From: Eurosta solidaginis
Lineage: Eukaryota > Arthropoda > Insecta > Diptera > Tephritidae
Direction: 5' to 3'
Assembly (NCBI RefSeq): GCF_040869045.1
Contig: NC_090319.1
Location: forward strand, 264,136,897-264,200,896
Length of the DNA: 64,000 nt
In this document: in pieces, positions 1-11,485 of the stretch
Position numbering within the stretch: the first letter of the stretch is position 1
Layout of the letters: each line of letters opens with the position of its first letter
Program-made: the position numbers and the translations under genes
The notes under the pieces: generated by a model
Databases searched by the model: none
Seen by the model: only the letters and a program-made list of their open reading frames with translations
What the model was told of the DNA's origin: nothing

Positions 1-489
1 CCAGACCTTGATAACAAACACAACACAGTGGCCGCCTAGCGCTGTTAGTGTTTTTTACTGAAAATATATTAAACATTTCTTATTGACATAGATATCAACA
101 ATTATTAATGTAACCCTAAACATACAAATGAAAACTGTTAAAATATGAACGTGGCTGTTGATATTAAAGAGTTTTCGGTGGCACGATAGTCTTAAGAATA
201 AAGTAGTGCCGTGAGCGTAAGTTTTCTTTAAAATTAGCTGATGCATCTTGATAACAATGACAGTTGTTCGATGTTGAAATGACAAACGAAATCAGTTGTC
301 TTACTAGCAAAATTAGTTGGATTGATTGCGAAGCTGTCATTTTTTAAACGGTTTTATTTAGCTTGAGTTGACAGGCTGGTTGGCTGGCTGGCACGAATTT
401 TGTAACTGAAATTTAAGTAACTTCCCTATAAGCTACAAGCTTGAAACTTGGAATATAGTTCAGAACCCGACGACAATACAATTACAATA
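1..489. other. Non-coding; start of window with one dispersed-repeat copy
   Basis: No gene is recognised. About 205-345 is a copy of dispersed repeat family A, which recurs at 1105-1215, 2839-3105 and 42073-42425. Its shared landmarks are GAGCG, TTGACAGTTGTT, TGTTGAAATGAC and GATTGAGAAGCTGTCA. A weak CTCF-like partial match lies near 30-44. Confidence 0.5.
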
Positions 490-505
490 CAATAAGAAAA
501 AATCG

Positions 506-519
506 CCGCTAGGTGGCGC
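506..519 (-). promoter_or_regulatory. CTCF-like binding motif, copy 1
   Basis: On the minus strand the site reads GCGCCACCTAGCGG. It agrees at every position with the Drosophila CTCF consensus GCGCCMYCTAGYGG as I recall it. Occupancy cannot be read from sequence. Confidence 0.6.
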
Positions 520-622
520 AAGGATCGAGATATTCACAAAAATCGTATTTGTGGTCCGATTTGCCTCATATTTGGAACACATAATACATACAAGAATAGA
601 AAGCAATCTATAAAAAAAATCG

Positions 623-636
623 CCGCTAGGTGGCGC
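623..636 (-). promoter_or_regulatory. CTCF-like binding motif, copy 2
   Basis: Identical 14-bp core to copy 1, in the same orientation and 117 bp away. The core is fully conserved although the flanks of the two repeat units differ, which could mean selection or simply a recent duplication. Confidence 0.6.
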
Positions 637-728
637 AAAGATCAATTTATTCAAAAATATCGTATTTGTGGTCGGATTTGGTTTATATTTGGAACAAATA
701 TTACATACAGTCCAGTAGAAGTGACATC

Positions 729-1840
729 AAAATATTTTGGAGTCCGAGGAGGAACAGGCATACGTGGCGCAGAGTCGAGTAAAGTCTTTGGAAGGATTAT
801 GTATTGAGGACTTAGATTGTAACAAATTGTCATGAAAGAGTCCTTGTAATAATGAGACACTAAATGAACTAAATAGAATGAGAAATAATAAATAAAGACT
901 AAAAACTTGACACGCCCAACGCTTTTATTTAATTATCTGATCAACGCCCTAGATTGATGAGGAGTGTGATTACCAGTACCTAGGACCTACCTAATTATTT
1001 TTTAGCTTTAAGTATTGTTATTACTTCTTGTAAGTATTGTTTTCAATAAAACCGTTTAACTTAAACATTTTTTTTTATTATTTTTTATAGAATATTGTTT
1101 ACTTAAAACAAACAGATTCTTTTCTGTTGAAATGACTATACAATTAACCATAATGCGATAAATTTTACTGAATAACAGCAAACTTAATTTGTTGATTTTA
1201 CTAGCTTAATTTCTTTCGGTGTATTTAGTTTTACAAATAATGTGTGTGTACGAGTTTTACTTTATTAATTTTTTTTTTTCAAATATGTCTGCTTTAATTT
1301 ATTTATAGACTCTTTAAATTCAGCATTCTTTCTCGTACTTTAAGACAAATGCTTATTGTATACACCCATATATATATATGTATTTACATATAAATATGAA
1401 TTTGCCTTCAACTGCACATATGGTAAATGCATTCGCTAATGGCATTGCATTGAATTTGACTGTTTATTGATAATCATGCCAATCAATTGTCAATCATGTT
1501 TCCTTCTGGCACGAAACAAAAAATTAAAAATAAAACGTGAAAAAATATGTATAAGAAATCCATTGTAAACGTAAGGAGTAACACAAGCATAATTGATCGT
1601 TTTGTAAATAAATACATAATTAACACAACAGATACGCATTATCTTTTACAATGTATTGCGATCCTTTAGCATATAAAGCAAATGTTTCTTGGGTAGGAAA
1701 TCTGTTTTTGGTCAAAATTATTCTATTAGCAAGATTCTTATGGATACAAAAAAAAACTCGATACATACGAATAGCAATGGTCATGCATTGAAAGCCATAA
1801 ATATGCATGTAAATATTATTTCTTTAAAGTGCTTTCTATA
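729..1840. other. AT-rich non-coding stretch
   Basis: No gene is recognised. 1105-1215 is a half copy of dispersed repeat A. A short AT microsatellite lies near 1368-1380. AATAAA-type signals near 890 and 1045 sit in a block that could be an LTR remnant, but no boundaries are visible. Confidence 0.4.
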
Positions 1841-2505
1841 CACTCAAAGAAAAAAGTATTGGTATAAGTACTTTTTGGTAATTTCCAACTAATTGCGGCA
1901 AACACAATTATTTTCGCGTTTTTTTTGTAAAAAACATGTACAAATATGTACTAAAATCAATATAAACCAAAGTTCTACATCTTACGCAAAATTCGCGGGA
2001 ATTCGTATACAAAATACGAATTTTCAGTAAAATTTTAAAATTAGAATTAGAACTTTTCTGAGTATGAAGTTTTGTAGATTATTGAATTTTAGTACAATAA
2101 AGTGTTAATCTTAATCTGCTATGCAAATTTCCTTATTTTTGGTAGTTTTTTTTTCCTCAGCTGAATTGAGCAATTTCTTCCTTATAAAAAATTACGTTCA
2201 ATAGTTTGTATGGAAGAAAATGCTCAACTCAGCTGATGAAAAAAAAATTGCCGAAATATCAGGAAATATTTCATTGAGATTAAGATTAACACATGATTGA
2301 ACTAACATTAGATTATTTACAAAATTGCATTCTCAGAGCACTCATAAAAATTCTTAGTCAAAATTGTAAAAAGTTTACAGAAGATTCGTGTTTTTAATTT
2401 GAACTAACGCGAATTTTTATAAAAAAAATTGCTTAAATTATTTTGCTTAAGCAAAAGTAGTTGAAAACTGCAAAAACTGCTTGTACCAATATGTTTTTTC
2501 GTGAG
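1841..2505. mobile_element. Foldback TIR element, family F, 665 bp
   Basis: The left end CACTCAAAGAAAAAAGTATT mirrors the right end, which read backwards is CTCACGAAAAAACATATTGG. Both ends abut TA (1839-1840 and 2506-2507), consistent with a TA target duplication. The two halves are inverted copies along much of their length. The centre (about 2100-2292) is a hairpin with arms of about 85 nt and a loop of about 30 nt. There is no transposase ORF. Related arms occur at 36470-36730, 39390-39621 and 63720-64000. A TA target suggests a Tc1/mariner-like mobiliser, which is inference. Confidence 0.8.
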
Positions 2506-3124
2506 TATATGCGAGTGAAATTTTTCTGTAAGTACACACACATATGCGCTGATTTAAGATGTTTATGGACAACGGCAATAAACCGTCTTCCCCGCATTTT
2601 TAACACATATTTAATGTAGTAATAGCAGACTGACAATTGTTATTTTACACATTAAAAATATAAACAAAAATAAATTAGATTTTCTAGACAATACCTTTTT
2701 TTTTACTCCGGTAACTACAAAGATTATATTAAAAAAGAAATCTTCGTAAAACAGATTTTGGTCATTATTAGAACAACAGTCAAGGCTGTGGATTTCACAG
2801 CGATTTCTGCGGGAGGCTCATACTCATAAATACAAAATAGTGAGCGTCCTGGGCGTAACTTCCCCTTTAAAATTTGTTGTTGTTGTATTCGCATAACATT
2901 GACAGCTGTTTTCTGTTGAAAAATACCAATGAAATTAGGTATCTTAAAAAGACAAATTTGCTAGATTGATTGAGAATCTGTAAATTGTAAACTTGAGACC
3001 ATCAGTTTCTTTTCTGTTGAAAATACTAAACAAATTTCTTGTCTTGACAGGAAACTCGGTTGAATTAGCAATAATGCGTTCACTTTTACCGAATGCATGT
3101 TATTTTAAACCAGATTGTTAAGAG
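2506..3124. other. Non-coding, with dispersed repeat A copy
   Basis: 2839-3105 is the fullest early copy of repeat family A: GAGCG, TTGACAGCTGTT, a TTGAGAATCTG block, then a second CTTTTCTGTTGAAA block. No gene or tail is seen. Confidence 0.5.
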
Positions 3125-3370
3125 AGTAGACGACTTTACATACACATGTACACAGCCACGAAGTGCACACATATACATAGAAGACAAAGAGACATGTGAA
3201 ATGCAGCAGATGAGAGAAGTAAATAAGCATCTTATAGAGAAGGCTATTCGCGAAAAGTCTAGAAAAGTCTAGAACCTAGGAATAAGGCTTTAACACGTTA
3301 TTATTGAAGTACGCTTATATATTGTGCAGTTCTACTAACAGGGTCAAACTGTAAATAAATATCATTTCAT
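3125..3370. repeat. LTR-like dispersed repeat, copy 1
   Basis: It shares an ordered series of blocks with 18750-18910: AGACGAC, ATAGAAGACAA, GAGAAAAGTAAATA-like, GAAGGCTATTCGCGAAAA and a CCTGGATAG-like block. These look like diverged LTRs of one retroelement, but termini, primer site and coding region are not recognisable. Class is uncertain. Confidence 0.4.
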
Positions 3371-3534
3371 AAATAGGACATTTAAGTGTATTTATTTGAC
3401 AGCTCAGTGATTTGAAAGATAACAGAAGACGCAGATTTATCGAGAATTCTTAAAAAACACACGTATGAAAGAGGAAAGTAAACCACACCTTTTTACGGTT
3501 TTAATAAGGTGAATGTGAAAAAATTTATGAATGA

Positions 3535-5375
3535 AGAAGGAAGAAAAAAGCAGAGGCTGAAAGGCGTGAGTGCGAGGAGCTTGATCTGCTAGCCACCAGG
3601 AATAACGCCCGCAAATTTTACCAAAAAATCGGCGACAGACGGAAGGTTTTAAGACCAGTGCAAACTCCTGTAAAACGAAAACGGCGACCTTGTAACTGAC
3701 GTCCAGAGAGTACTAAGATTATGGAGGAAACACTTCTCTGCTCTCCTAAATGGAGACAACGATTTACGGCACAGCGATGACGAACCCGATCCCGCAATCG
3801 TTGATGACGGAATAAATGTCCCCCCACCTGATTATGACGAAGTCAGAATAGCAATAACCAGATTGAAAAACTACAAGGCCGCGGGCGCTGATGGATAGCC
3901 TGCGGAGCTATTCAAATACGGTGGCGAGGAGTTGGTAAGGCACATGCATAAACTTCTTCGCAAAATATGGTCGGAGGAGTGCATGCCCGACGATTGGAAT
4001 CTAAGTGTTCTTTGCCCAGTCCACAAGAAGGGGATACTGCAAAATGCACCAACTATCGTGGAATCAGCCTTCTTAATATCGCATGTAAGGTTCTTTCAAA
4101 TGTATTGTGCGAAAGATTGAAGCCCACCGTGAACCGGCTGATTGGACCTTATCAGTGCGGCTTCAAACCTGGTAAATCTACCATCGACCAGATTTCACTA
4201 TGCGCCAAACCTTGGAAAAAACCTGTGAAAAGAGAATCGACACACAACACCACTTTGTCGACTTTAAAGTCGCCTTCGACAGCACGAAAAGGAGCTGCCT
4301 TTATGCCGCTATATCAGAATTTGGTTTCCCCGCAAAACTTATACGGCTGTGCAAAATAACCATGAGCAACACCATCAGCTCAGTCAGAATTGGGAAGGAC
4401 CTTTCCGAGCCGTTCCAAACTAAACGAGGTTTCAGACAGGGTGACCCCCTATCATGCGATTTCTTTAATTTGATGCTGGAGAAAATTATACTAGCTGCAG
4501 AACTTAACCGCACTGGAACAATATACTATAAAAGCGTGCAATTACTGGCATATGCTGATGACATTGATATCATCGGCTTAAACACCCGCGTCGTTAGTTC
4601 TGATTACTCCAAATTGGAAAAAGAAGCGGTAAAGATGGGTTTGACAGTGAACGAGGACAAAACGAAGTACCTGCAGTTATCGAGCAAAGAGTCAGCGCAT
4701 ATGCGCCTTGGCAACCACGCTACTGTTGGCAGCCATAATTTCGAAATAGTAAAAGACTTCGTTTATTTGGGAATCAACATCAACACTAGCAACAACATCT
4801 GCTCAGAAATCCAGCGAAGAATCACTTTTGCCAATAAATGCTACTTTGGACTAGGTAGGCAGTTGAAAAGTGAAGTCCTCTCTCGGCAAACGAAAATCAT
4901 ATCTACAAGGCACTTATCTTTCCCCTCCTGCTACATGGTGCAAAAGCATTTACCATGACAACATCAGATGAAACGGCTCTGGGAGTATTCGAGAGAAAAG
5001 TTCTTCGAAAGATTTATGGACCTGTACGTGTTGGCGATGGCGAGAACCGAAGAATATTTAATAATGAGCTGTACGAGCTATACGAAATATCAACATAGTC
5101 CAGCGAATTAAAACGCAGCGGCTGCGATGGCTGGGCCATGTTATGCGAATGAAAGATGACGCTCCGGCCAAGAAAGTGTTTCTATCGGAACCCGTTATGG
5201 AAGCAGAGGTACAGGGCAGCCCCACCCCGCTGGAAGAACCAGGTGGAAAACAATTTAAACTCCCTTGGTGCGACCAATTGACACCGGTTGGCAGAGAGAA
5301 GGAGCGACTGGCGCGCCTTGTTGGACGGCCATAACCGTTTAAACGGTTAAGTGCCAATTAAGTAAGTATATTTCA
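3535..5375 (+). pseudogene. RTE-like LINE reverse transcriptase relic (longest copy)
   Basis: This is a dead non-LTR retrotransposon ORF2. Translated pieces in order: a linker with ARKFYQKI (about 3605), an LKNYKAAGADG block ending in a stop (about 3865-3898), NYRGISLLN (about 4050), FVDFKVAFDS (about 4255), FRQGDPLSCDFFNLMLE, and the catalytic YADD at 4551-4562. A C-terminal VFERKVLRKIYGP segment and a WLGHVMRM-like segment end near 5320. Several frameshifts and stops break it. The 3' tail carries GTTTAAACGGTTAAG. The endonuclease part is not visible. It would have catalysed target-primed reverse transcription. Related tails lie at 37556, 39415 and 57990. The RTE assignment rests on motif flavour. 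Confidence 0.85.
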
Positions 5376-5959
5376 CAGAACAATTGCAGCTGCTAAAACA
5401 GCTTTTTACACAGTCAGCTTCTAGCAAGAGGATGACGATATGAATGTGTAAAATTATATAGTCCATAATATCGCGCATTGACTGTATTTACACGCGTTCT
5501 TTACTAGACACGGCGCTTAAGGAAAATCACAAAATTTACTGCAAATTGGAATTGCAGAAGGCCAACAATAGCAAGAAAAATCCGAAAAAAATATAATAGA
5601 AAATGCAAAAAGTGAAATAAAAATTTAACAAAAATTTAAAGAAATCTTTGAAAAGTTGCAGCGCAAAGTTAGGGTGGAAAAAAAGATATCGTCGTTGTTC
5701 TTGTAGCCAGTGCAAATACCAACAAAATGGAGCAAAAATATGGCCAGATATGTATGCGTGTATGAAAATTTGTAACTAAAGCCAATAATAAATTTAAAAG
5801 TCGGAAGAAGAAATAAATGAAATAGCAAAAATTATAAAAAAATTGCATTTAAGCGAAAATAACGAGATAATGCAATTTATTTCAAAAAATAATAACATTG
5901 ATAAAAGAAATTGAACTTTTGCAATAGTTAAGTGCAAGCCAGAAATGCAATGAAGTCAC
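5376..5959. other. AT-rich non-coding stretch
   Basis: No gene, repeat boundary or RNA is recognised. It is A-rich on the plus strand. Confidence 0.4.
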
Positions 5960-7345
5960 TAGAGGTAAGGTTTGGTTGAACTGGCCGGTCAATAAAGACC
6001 TCACGTATACTGAATGTGTCCATAGTGTTACCATATTTTGTTTGACGAATGAACGGAAAAACCTAAATAAGGCATCAGCAATCATTTTATAGAATAACTC
6101 CATCCTTTTGGCAAATACTAGAAGTTTTCTAGGACCAGCTTTATTACTGTCTCGAGATTTGGAAACTTTGTGGCCCTCAGTAGCCGGAGCCTTGAACAAG
6201 AGCGCTGTACACGAACACAGAATGTGCTCAATCGTTTCTTGATAAGTTTTCTCTTTTTAGTGATATGGGAAAATTTGTGAGTCCAACGGATTTGCACGAG
6301 AACTTAGAAGCATTACAGAGCCGCGCTTCTGTCCACGCCTTTCCTACTTGACGGATCATATGCTACTCTTGTCTCCTTTTGATTTTTCATAAATGGATTG
6401 GGCCGTCTACCAAAGCACTCGATAAATGCTGCAGGTTCATCGGACTTTTTGTTACCTCCTAACTCTTTGTGACACATAATTCGACCTGAGCAAGATTTTT
6501 CCAATATATATTACTGACGCGTCAGCAGCTTTGGCACGTTTCCTCCACAATTTATGCTGCTTTGTTTACGGCTTCCGTTTCTGCACGAAACAAACTGCAA
6601 TGATCTGGAAGCCTGTACGATCCATTTTTTCTGGATGGACACAGTAAACAGTAGATACGATACCTTTCATTAATTTGGAATAGTCGATATATACATGTTT
6701 AGTATGTTCTGCAATTGTCGTGCCCTTACGCCAACCCTCTGGCTCTATTGTGGCCCCAAATTTCTTTCGAAGCCCAGGCGCAAGTCCATGGATTCCGCTC
6801 GCCCTATATTTAGTGGCGCTATATTGCTATGGCCATACGACCTGCACTCAAGATGTACCGAGGCCTTAAGCCTTGTTGCAGCTGCTAGCGCTGTATTTTT
6901 GGCCATAAGGCCTACAAACCCGTTTTGCTAATCACATAATCTTCAATCCCCATTAATTTTTTCGGTGTGCCACAAGAAGATTTCTTCGCTCTCTTCACAT
7001 GTGGTTTCCATGACAACTTACACTCTATTATCATTCTTAAATACTATTTGCTGTATTTTTCTTGTATGGATACCACTCCAAACTTGAGATCAGTCCAATA
7101 AGGGACCTTATACTTCCTTCCTAATAGTACTAGATCGGGTTTCCGCGCTCAAGCAAATACATCTTGAAGTGTATGATCCAAATTTATAGTAAGTGCATGA
7201 AATAAATTTAGTGGCCTCGCGACGTGATTATTCTGCAGCTTTACATGAAGCCAATCCAATTTGTTAAGGCCGGATGTACTTCAGCCGACTTGAAACTGTC
7301 CATGATTGTTCGTTTCGAGACATTATTAAACACATCTTTGCATGT
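5960..7345 (-). pseudogene. I/LOA-like LINE relic, RT plus RNase H segments
   Basis: Read on the minus strand from 7345 downward: AFNNV-SKRTIMDSFKSAEV (RT finger/palm), an EYKVP/WTDLKFG-like thumb, KLSWKPHVKRAKKSS, YGHSNIAPLN, then IEPEGWRKGTTIAEHTKHV-YIDYSKL, which is the start of an RNase H domain. CSLFRAETEAVNKAA follows in another frame. Many stops and frameshifts occur. The 3' end carries a GACCGGCCAGTTCAACC tail that recurs at 30300, 42222 and 54870. The RNase H domain favours the I/LOA group. Confidence 0.7.
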
Positions 7346-8110
7346 GTAAACTATTTAAGAAAATCATCTCCCATGCTGCTCTTTTATAAATTTTTTTTTA
7401 TTTAAATACATATATTTGATATGCAAAAATTGTGGAAAGCTTTACAAGCTTTTCTCACTATTAAAAAAAAAATAATCAAAAGTATATTAAATATGCCCAA
7501 AACACGTACATTAAGCACAAATGGTTGTACTTAAATATACAAACGTTTGTTTGATCATCCAAAGCATTTCTTGTGTAAACCGGAAGTTTAATTTGATTAA
7601 TTGCATTAGGCGCAAAGTAACGCAATCTGGACGGAGGCAAATTATGAAGCAAACAAATTTTATGAAATCAAAAAAAAATAAACATTAAGACTAAACAAAA
7701 GACGAAGGTGAGAGCTGACGTGTTTTTAAATTAGCACATCATATTTTTTAAACTTGTTTGTACATAAGTAGGTAGGGCTTCAGATATTGACTCACTAGAA
7801 TAACGACTCAAAATATTATCAAAAAATTTAGAGGATGACAGATCTGTGCAAATACGTGATGGAACAATAACCACGACATGAAACAGTGAGCTGCGATCAG
7901 ATATGCATTTCAGCACGCTGAACACGAATCTCTGATCCGTTTGTCCCAAACACCATTTAAGTTTCGAGTAAATCACTTAAAACCGCTTCAAATTGATAAA
8001 ATGTGCACTCTGCATGAAATAAAAGTCCTCATCATCCTTTCAGCAGAAGCATTGCTAACGCATTGCTAAAATATCAGTGTTAATAACCAAGTTCTGCTGA
8101 ACGCGCCTGA
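7346..8110. other. Non-coding; one unsupported ORF
   Basis: No recognised gene. Minus-strand 7731-7976 is open for 81 codons with fairly ordinary composition, but it has no recognisable domain, splice context or neighbour and is not called as a gene. Confidence 0.35.
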
Positions 8111-8120
8111 GAATATTCCA

Positions 8121-8371
8121 CACAATTTGGATTAAAAACATATGTACATATAGTATACATAGCTATGCACCTAATTGTGTAGATATAAAGAAATAGCAAT
8201 AAAAAGGCAATAGTAAGAGACAAATTTCAAAGCGTACAGCGGGGCATTCAAATGGCTCAGTGGATAGATGCCGCTATGAATGCAGAAGATTTCGAGGTTC
8301 AAAACTTAACTCCCGAGAAGCTAGCTGATGAAAAAGTGCAATTCAGAAACCAAGAATTAAAAAAAAAAAAA
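8121..8371 (+). mobile_element. tRNA-derived SINE-like repeat S1, copy 1
   Basis: It contains a perfect A-box TGGCTCAGTGG (8253-8263) and a B-box-like GGTTCAAAACT (8296-8306), the layout of an internal RNA polymerase III promoter. It ends in an A-run (about 8357-8370). The same order of blocks recurs on the minus strand at 26521-26736, including about 130 bp upstream of the tRNA-like part, so this is a dispersed family and not a tRNA gene. A 3' piece also appears near 63110-63150. Confidence 0.7.
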
Positions 8372-9249
8372 ACAATTAACATATTTTGAATTTAAAATTT
8401 TGAAATAAAAATATCAAAACTTAACTTGAAAGACATCTCCAAATAAAAAAAGGGTATTAAATCATGAAAATGCCCGGAAAGTGTAAAATGTTATGTGCTT
8501 AAGTGGCAGATTATACAGTTTATAGTTTTTATAGCCTAAATGCTGTGTGTTTGTTTTTTATTGGGTTTTGGTGGCAACAACAAAAAATAATATCTACATA
8601 CATAAAAACACTTTTTACAACTTCATTAAAAGTTGTTTATGATGCTCGAAATTGATTATTTCGCCACATTGCTGCCACATTCGCCATACCCAATCGTATT
8701 GGGGCGCAAATACCCCATACAAGTACTTCGACGCGCCACTTGCAACGCTGGTTTAATGCACTTATAAAGCACCTATATATGTATATATTTAGATATCTAT
8801 ATTGCTGTTATTGTTTTTGTACAAGCACTTGAATGCGCGCAGACTCATCGTAAAATCGTAAAAGCATCATTGGAAAAGAACATGAAATTGATTAATGCAT
8901 TTACGGCGGCGCAGCCAACAAGGCAGACATACAAATACATATGCACTCTACACATATGCTAATTTACAAACATATTAACATACACAGATATACCCAGTAA
9001 GCAACAGAAGTAAAGACCTGAGAATTGATTGTTGTCAGCGTGAGCTTAAGTTGAGAAGCATCCATCTATTCCGTTTTGGATCGGTTTGAGGACAATAAAC
9101 TTCAAGTTTGAGAGCGGTTTAGATCAAGTATCGGGGCTAGATGGCCAGTCGGGTTTCAGTGAGAGTTCTAGTACTGCAACGCATAAAGGCTCGCAAACGC
9201 CTCGCAAAGCTCGGAGAATTTGCGTGTTTTATCGTAGTATCTGAGTGTG
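8372..9249. other. AT-rich non-coding stretch
   Basis: No gene is recognised. 9100-9245 is less AT-rich and could be a 5' leader or promoter, but no TATA box or convincing initiator and downstream element pair was found. Confidence 0.35.
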
Positions 9250-9354
9250 TTTGTCTACAAATAAAAAACAAATAAAAACAAGATTGTCATCAAACAAACT
9301 AAAAAGCAAACATGCCTGTTACTTATTGCAAACGAATTTGCAAATAGCCAACAG

Positions 9355-10836
9355 CAGAAGTGTCCCTACATCTGTTGGTCCAAAGAGTAGAGAAGGAGTA
9401 ACCTTTATAAACGCTATATCAGGTGGACTAAACTCCCGAAACACGTAGAAACAAAACTGGGACAACATAAAGAGGTTACCAATGTGTAGTTTAATGATTT
9501 CCTAACACATACGCTTATGACTGCGTATAACAGAGCTTGCCCTCAAAGAAGATTGAAGCAATGAGCTGAGTATCCTTAGAAAACAGATAAAAGAAATGTT
9601 TAAGCTGGCAAAGTTGGCAGAGCGCGAAGGGTGCATGGACGATTATAGCGACCTGTTGAGTATCTCCGTGCGTGAATTTTCCAGGGCGAAGAGCGTCTCA
9701 TGGAAAAACTTATGTGTGGGCATGGAGGGCTCCAGCGAAACAGCGCGGTTGCGGAAAGTCCTATCAAGATAAGGAAATAAAACGGAATTGTTGCGTACAT
9801 ATTAACGACAAGCCCCTTTAGACAATTTTCGACAAACATTTCCCACGGGTAGATGATTCAAAAGAGCCAGCACACAAAACTTACACTTCGATCACGGTGC
9901 AGGTAATACCAGGTTTGATCACCTACCACAGGGCCATTAGCTTGACATCATTTCTACTCAAAACTTTAGAGAGGCTAATAGATGTGTACAAAAAGTCCAC
10001 CGTGGATGAAAATCTACTCTCTACAACATAACATACTTTCACCAAAAACAAGTCGGTAGACACGGCACTGTATGGGGTGGTTATAAACATATCCATAGAG
10101 AGAGCTCTGGATTATAAGGAGTATACTTTAAGAGTCTTTGTAGACATTGACTAGGCTTTCAAATCCGTCTCTAAATGGGTGAACATGGATGGTCTTTACT
10201 ACACTGAAGTACATGCAGCTATTACCAGAAGGATCGGCTGCATTTTAAAATGCAGGAAGACAACTTCACAATGCGTGTTGTATGAGGCCACGAAATTTAT
10301 GAGCAAAGGTACTCCGGTGTCTTATCATTTCTGCTGTGGACGCTTATAATCAACCAACTGCTCAGGCAGGAGGGTCCCGGCAAATTTACGGTGTACGCAG
10401 ATGACGTTGCAGTTGTCATAAGAGGAAAGTGCCTTTTAACAATTAGCTCTTTGATGGATCGGGCGCTTTGGGATATGCATACCCGGGCAACTAATGTAGG
10501 GTTGATCGCCTACGCAGAGAAGACGGATATGGTTTTGCTGAATAAAACCAACGTACAAGGTTCAAATTGGACCAAGTCTAGGCTAGGATAGATAGGTGAC
10601 TCCACAAAATAAACCTGGTACAATATATCTAGGAATCATTCTGACAGTAAGTTGTCGTTGAGACCCAACGTGGAGGACAGAGTGAATAAGGCCTGACGGC
10701 ATTTTATGCATGTAAAAGAATACTGGGATGTACGTGGGGTCTATAGCTCGCTCTATCTCTCATTGGGTATTTATAGCGATTATAAAGCCTATCCTATACT
10801 ATTGAGTCCTTGTTTTGTGGACAGCCACACAAAAAA
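9355..10836 (+). pseudogene. I/LOA-like LINE relic, 5' portion up to SINE insertion
   Basis: Degenerate ORF2. A linker (REGVTFINAISGGL, NRACP, AKLAEREGCMDDY in shifting frames) leads into RT: YRAISLTSFLLKTLERLID near 9935, FVDID-AF near 10137, and YADD at 10394-10405 inside VYADDVAVVIRGK. A GLIAYAEKTDMVLLNKTN thumb motif follows, then a KYLGI-like stretch. Stops interrupt several frames. The same element resumes at 11203, so the SINE between is a later insertion. Confidence 0.8.
10825..10836. repeat. 12-bp target duplication, left side of SINE S2
   Basis: CCACACAAAAAA here matches 11191-11202 exactly, flanking the SINE. Confidence 0.85.
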
Positions 10837-11190
10837 TAATTTAAAAAAATGTAAGGCGCGATAACCCCCGAAGAGATCTAAGGCCGAGCCTCTTCCAATT
10901 TGCGTCGTACCCTTCTTGATTTTCCCTAAAAATTGGCCGAACGGGACCTACATGTTTTATGCCGACTCCGAACGGCATCTGCAAGGCAGACGAGTTTTCG
11001 CTGAGAGCTTTTCATGGCAGAAATACACCCGGAGCGCTTGCCAAACATTGCCAAGGGTCGACTTCGCTTAGAACAAATGTTCTTCTAATTGAAAAACCTT
11101 ATTTCTAAAATTTTGATGTTGCTTTGTCCGGGGTGTGAACCAGGTCATACGGTGTGGTAGGCGGAGCACGCTGCCATCACACCACGGTGA
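10837..11190 (-). mobile_element. tRNA-derived SINE S2, full-length copy inside a LINE
   Basis: On the minus strand the head has an A-box TGGTGTGATGG (11174-11184, one mismatch) and a B-box GGTTCACACCC (11131-11141). A body of about 280 bp and a short A/T-rich tail follow. It is flanked by a perfect 12-bp target duplication, the signature of LINE-machinery insertion. A second copy lies at 60343-60685 and a 5'-truncated tail at 24603-24670. The host LINE reads across the duplication, so this insertion is younger. Confidence 0.9.
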
Positions 11191-11202
11191 CCACACAAAA
11201 AA
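11191..11202. repeat. 12-bp target duplication, right side of SINE S2
   Basis: Exact match to 10825-10836. Confidence 0.85.
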
Positions 11203-11485
11203 GAGCCTTCCTCAAAAAATTAGAGGAGGTATGCAGGCTATCAATGCTTATCGTGAAAACAACCCTGAGGGCTACATTGTATGCCACTCTGTACAATCCA
11301 CCTATAGACCCGGTGGCAAAGAAGAACTCGTTAACAACTGCAACGAGGCTAAGTGTCTCGGAGCATCTTGAGCGCAGACCATACGGCCATAGTAGTATAG
11401 CGTCTTCAACGGCAGGACGAACCTGATTCCGTATCTGCGTTTCGAAGAGGCTCTTAGAGCAATAATAGAATGAAGAAATATTCAA
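11203..11485 (+). pseudogene. I/LOA-like LINE relic, continuation after SINE
   Basis: It resumes the interrupted LINE. The peptide pieces (LEEVCRLSMLI, NPPIDPVAKKN, LERRPYGHSSIASSTAGR, YLRFEEALRAI) match in order the thumb to RNase H linker seen on the minus strand at 6720-6930. There are frameshifts. It ends before the RNase H domain. Confidence 0.75.

Larger units (their letters stand above)
494..728. repeat. Tandem pair of about 117 bp, each unit with a CTCF-like motif
   Basis: Two adjacent copies start with A-runs followed by CGCCGCTAGGTGGCGCA. Both continue with GATC, TATTCA, TCGTATTTGTGGTC and ATATTTGGAACA. The GC-rich core is identical in both while the AT-rich remainder has drifted. 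The core matches the published Drosophila CTCF consensus as I remember it. No coding content is seen. Confidence 0.8.

Noticed and set aside
24..45. Third CTCF-like site
   Set aside because: Only about 10 of 14 positions match around CTAG, too weak beside the two perfect sites.
7731..7976. 81-codon minus-strand ORF
   Set aside because: Reasonable composition but no domain, acceptor, donor or neighbour to support it.
8245..8310. Functional tRNA gene
   Set aside because: A and B boxes are present but stems do not close, and the sequence recurs with extra flanks at 26521, so it is SINE-like.
9100..9250. Promoter or 5' leader before the LINE
   Set aside because: TTCAGTGAG resembles an initiator but no TATA or downstream element is placed correctly.
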